This document shows, piece after piece, positions 63,823-64,000 of a stretch of DNA of 64,000 bases. Below the pieces are notes generated by a model. It was given only the letters and a program-made list of their open reading frames with translations, was not told where the DNA came from and did not search any database. This DNA is from Bemisia tabaci. Taxonomy: Eukaryota > Arthropoda > Insecta > Hemiptera > Aleyrodidae. The position numbers and the translations under genes are program-made. Where the stretch lies: assembly GCF_918797505.1 (NCBI RefSeq), contig NC_092795.1, positions 62,491,056 to 62,555,055 on the forward strand, read 5' to 3'. The first letter of the stretch is position 1; every line of letters starts with the position of its first letter.

Positions 63823-64000
63823 GTAAGTTTTCGGCGTTGTCGAAAGGAAGTGAGCATAAAACAAGAGACTCGAATGTAGAAGTTCTGCTCTCTCCCTTTT
63901 TTCTTTTTTTCAAATTGTTGTTTCAACTTGTAGGGAATGAAAGTCTGCCAAGAAATTAAAAACCTAATAGAATTGAGAAAATTAAGGTTTTTTCCCTCCT

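Noticed and set aside
63936..64000. Open stretch after an AG at the right edge as the next IFT122 exon
   Set aside because: The translation (GMKVCQEIKNLIEL) does not resemble the conserved sequence expected after IPPQFR. The true exon is probably beyond the window.

Overview
The window is nuclear DNA of an animal, most likely an arthropod and possibly a hemipteran insect. It is AT-rich, its genes are broken into short exons with GT-AG junctions, it carries many miniature inverted-repeat elements, and it holds a 500-base run of N. The insect placement rests on overall style and protein similarity remembered by family, not on a search.

Three multi-exon genes can be reconstructed. (1) 354-12606, minus strand: thirteen phase-consistent exons give an ankyrin-repeat protein joined to a glycoside hydrolase family 20 (beta-hexosaminidase-like) region. 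It has no visible signal peptide, and the catalytic Asp-Glu pair is missing. It runs off the left edge. (2) 27599-41604, minus strand: six exons of V-type ATPase subunit H (ATP6V1H; VhaSFD in Drosophila) keep good splice sites but carry two in-frame stops, a frameshift and a small deletion. It looks like a decaying unprocessed duplicate, unless the assembly is poor here. (3) 45387-63822, plus strand: seventeen exons of IFT122 (Drosophila Oseg1), the WD40/TPR subunit of the ciliary IFT-A complex, fully open over about 960 codons. The first exon is not found and the last lie beyond the right edge.

Between and inside the genes the window is repeat country. A satellite array of about 323-bp units (13.1-17.5 kb, twelve copies counted, two subfamilies) lies about 500 bp upstream of the first exon seen of the ankyrin/GH20 gene. 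It is followed by a second array of about 175-bp units (17.55-18.29 kb). Diverged copies of that second family reappear inverted beside the N gap (42.4-42.7 kb). A nearly perfect 2-kb palindrome (arms 38457-39404 and 39538-40485) is inserted inside another foldback element. Two GC-rich foldback islands (1.9-2.4 and 11.56-12.18 kb) stand out from the AT-rich background.

Many DNA-transposon relics can be delimited by terminal inverted repeats. They include a PIF/Harbinger-like element with TTA target duplication (29721-30415), a Ginger-like element with CAGA duplication and an integrase-tail ORF (59604-60589), and at least five recurrent MITE families.

The three genes do not form a pathway. 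The V-ATPase H copy and IFT122 are divergent, with the N gap and repeats between them. The best candidates for something undescribed are the ankyrin/GH20 pseudoenzyme fusion and the nested giant palindrome.
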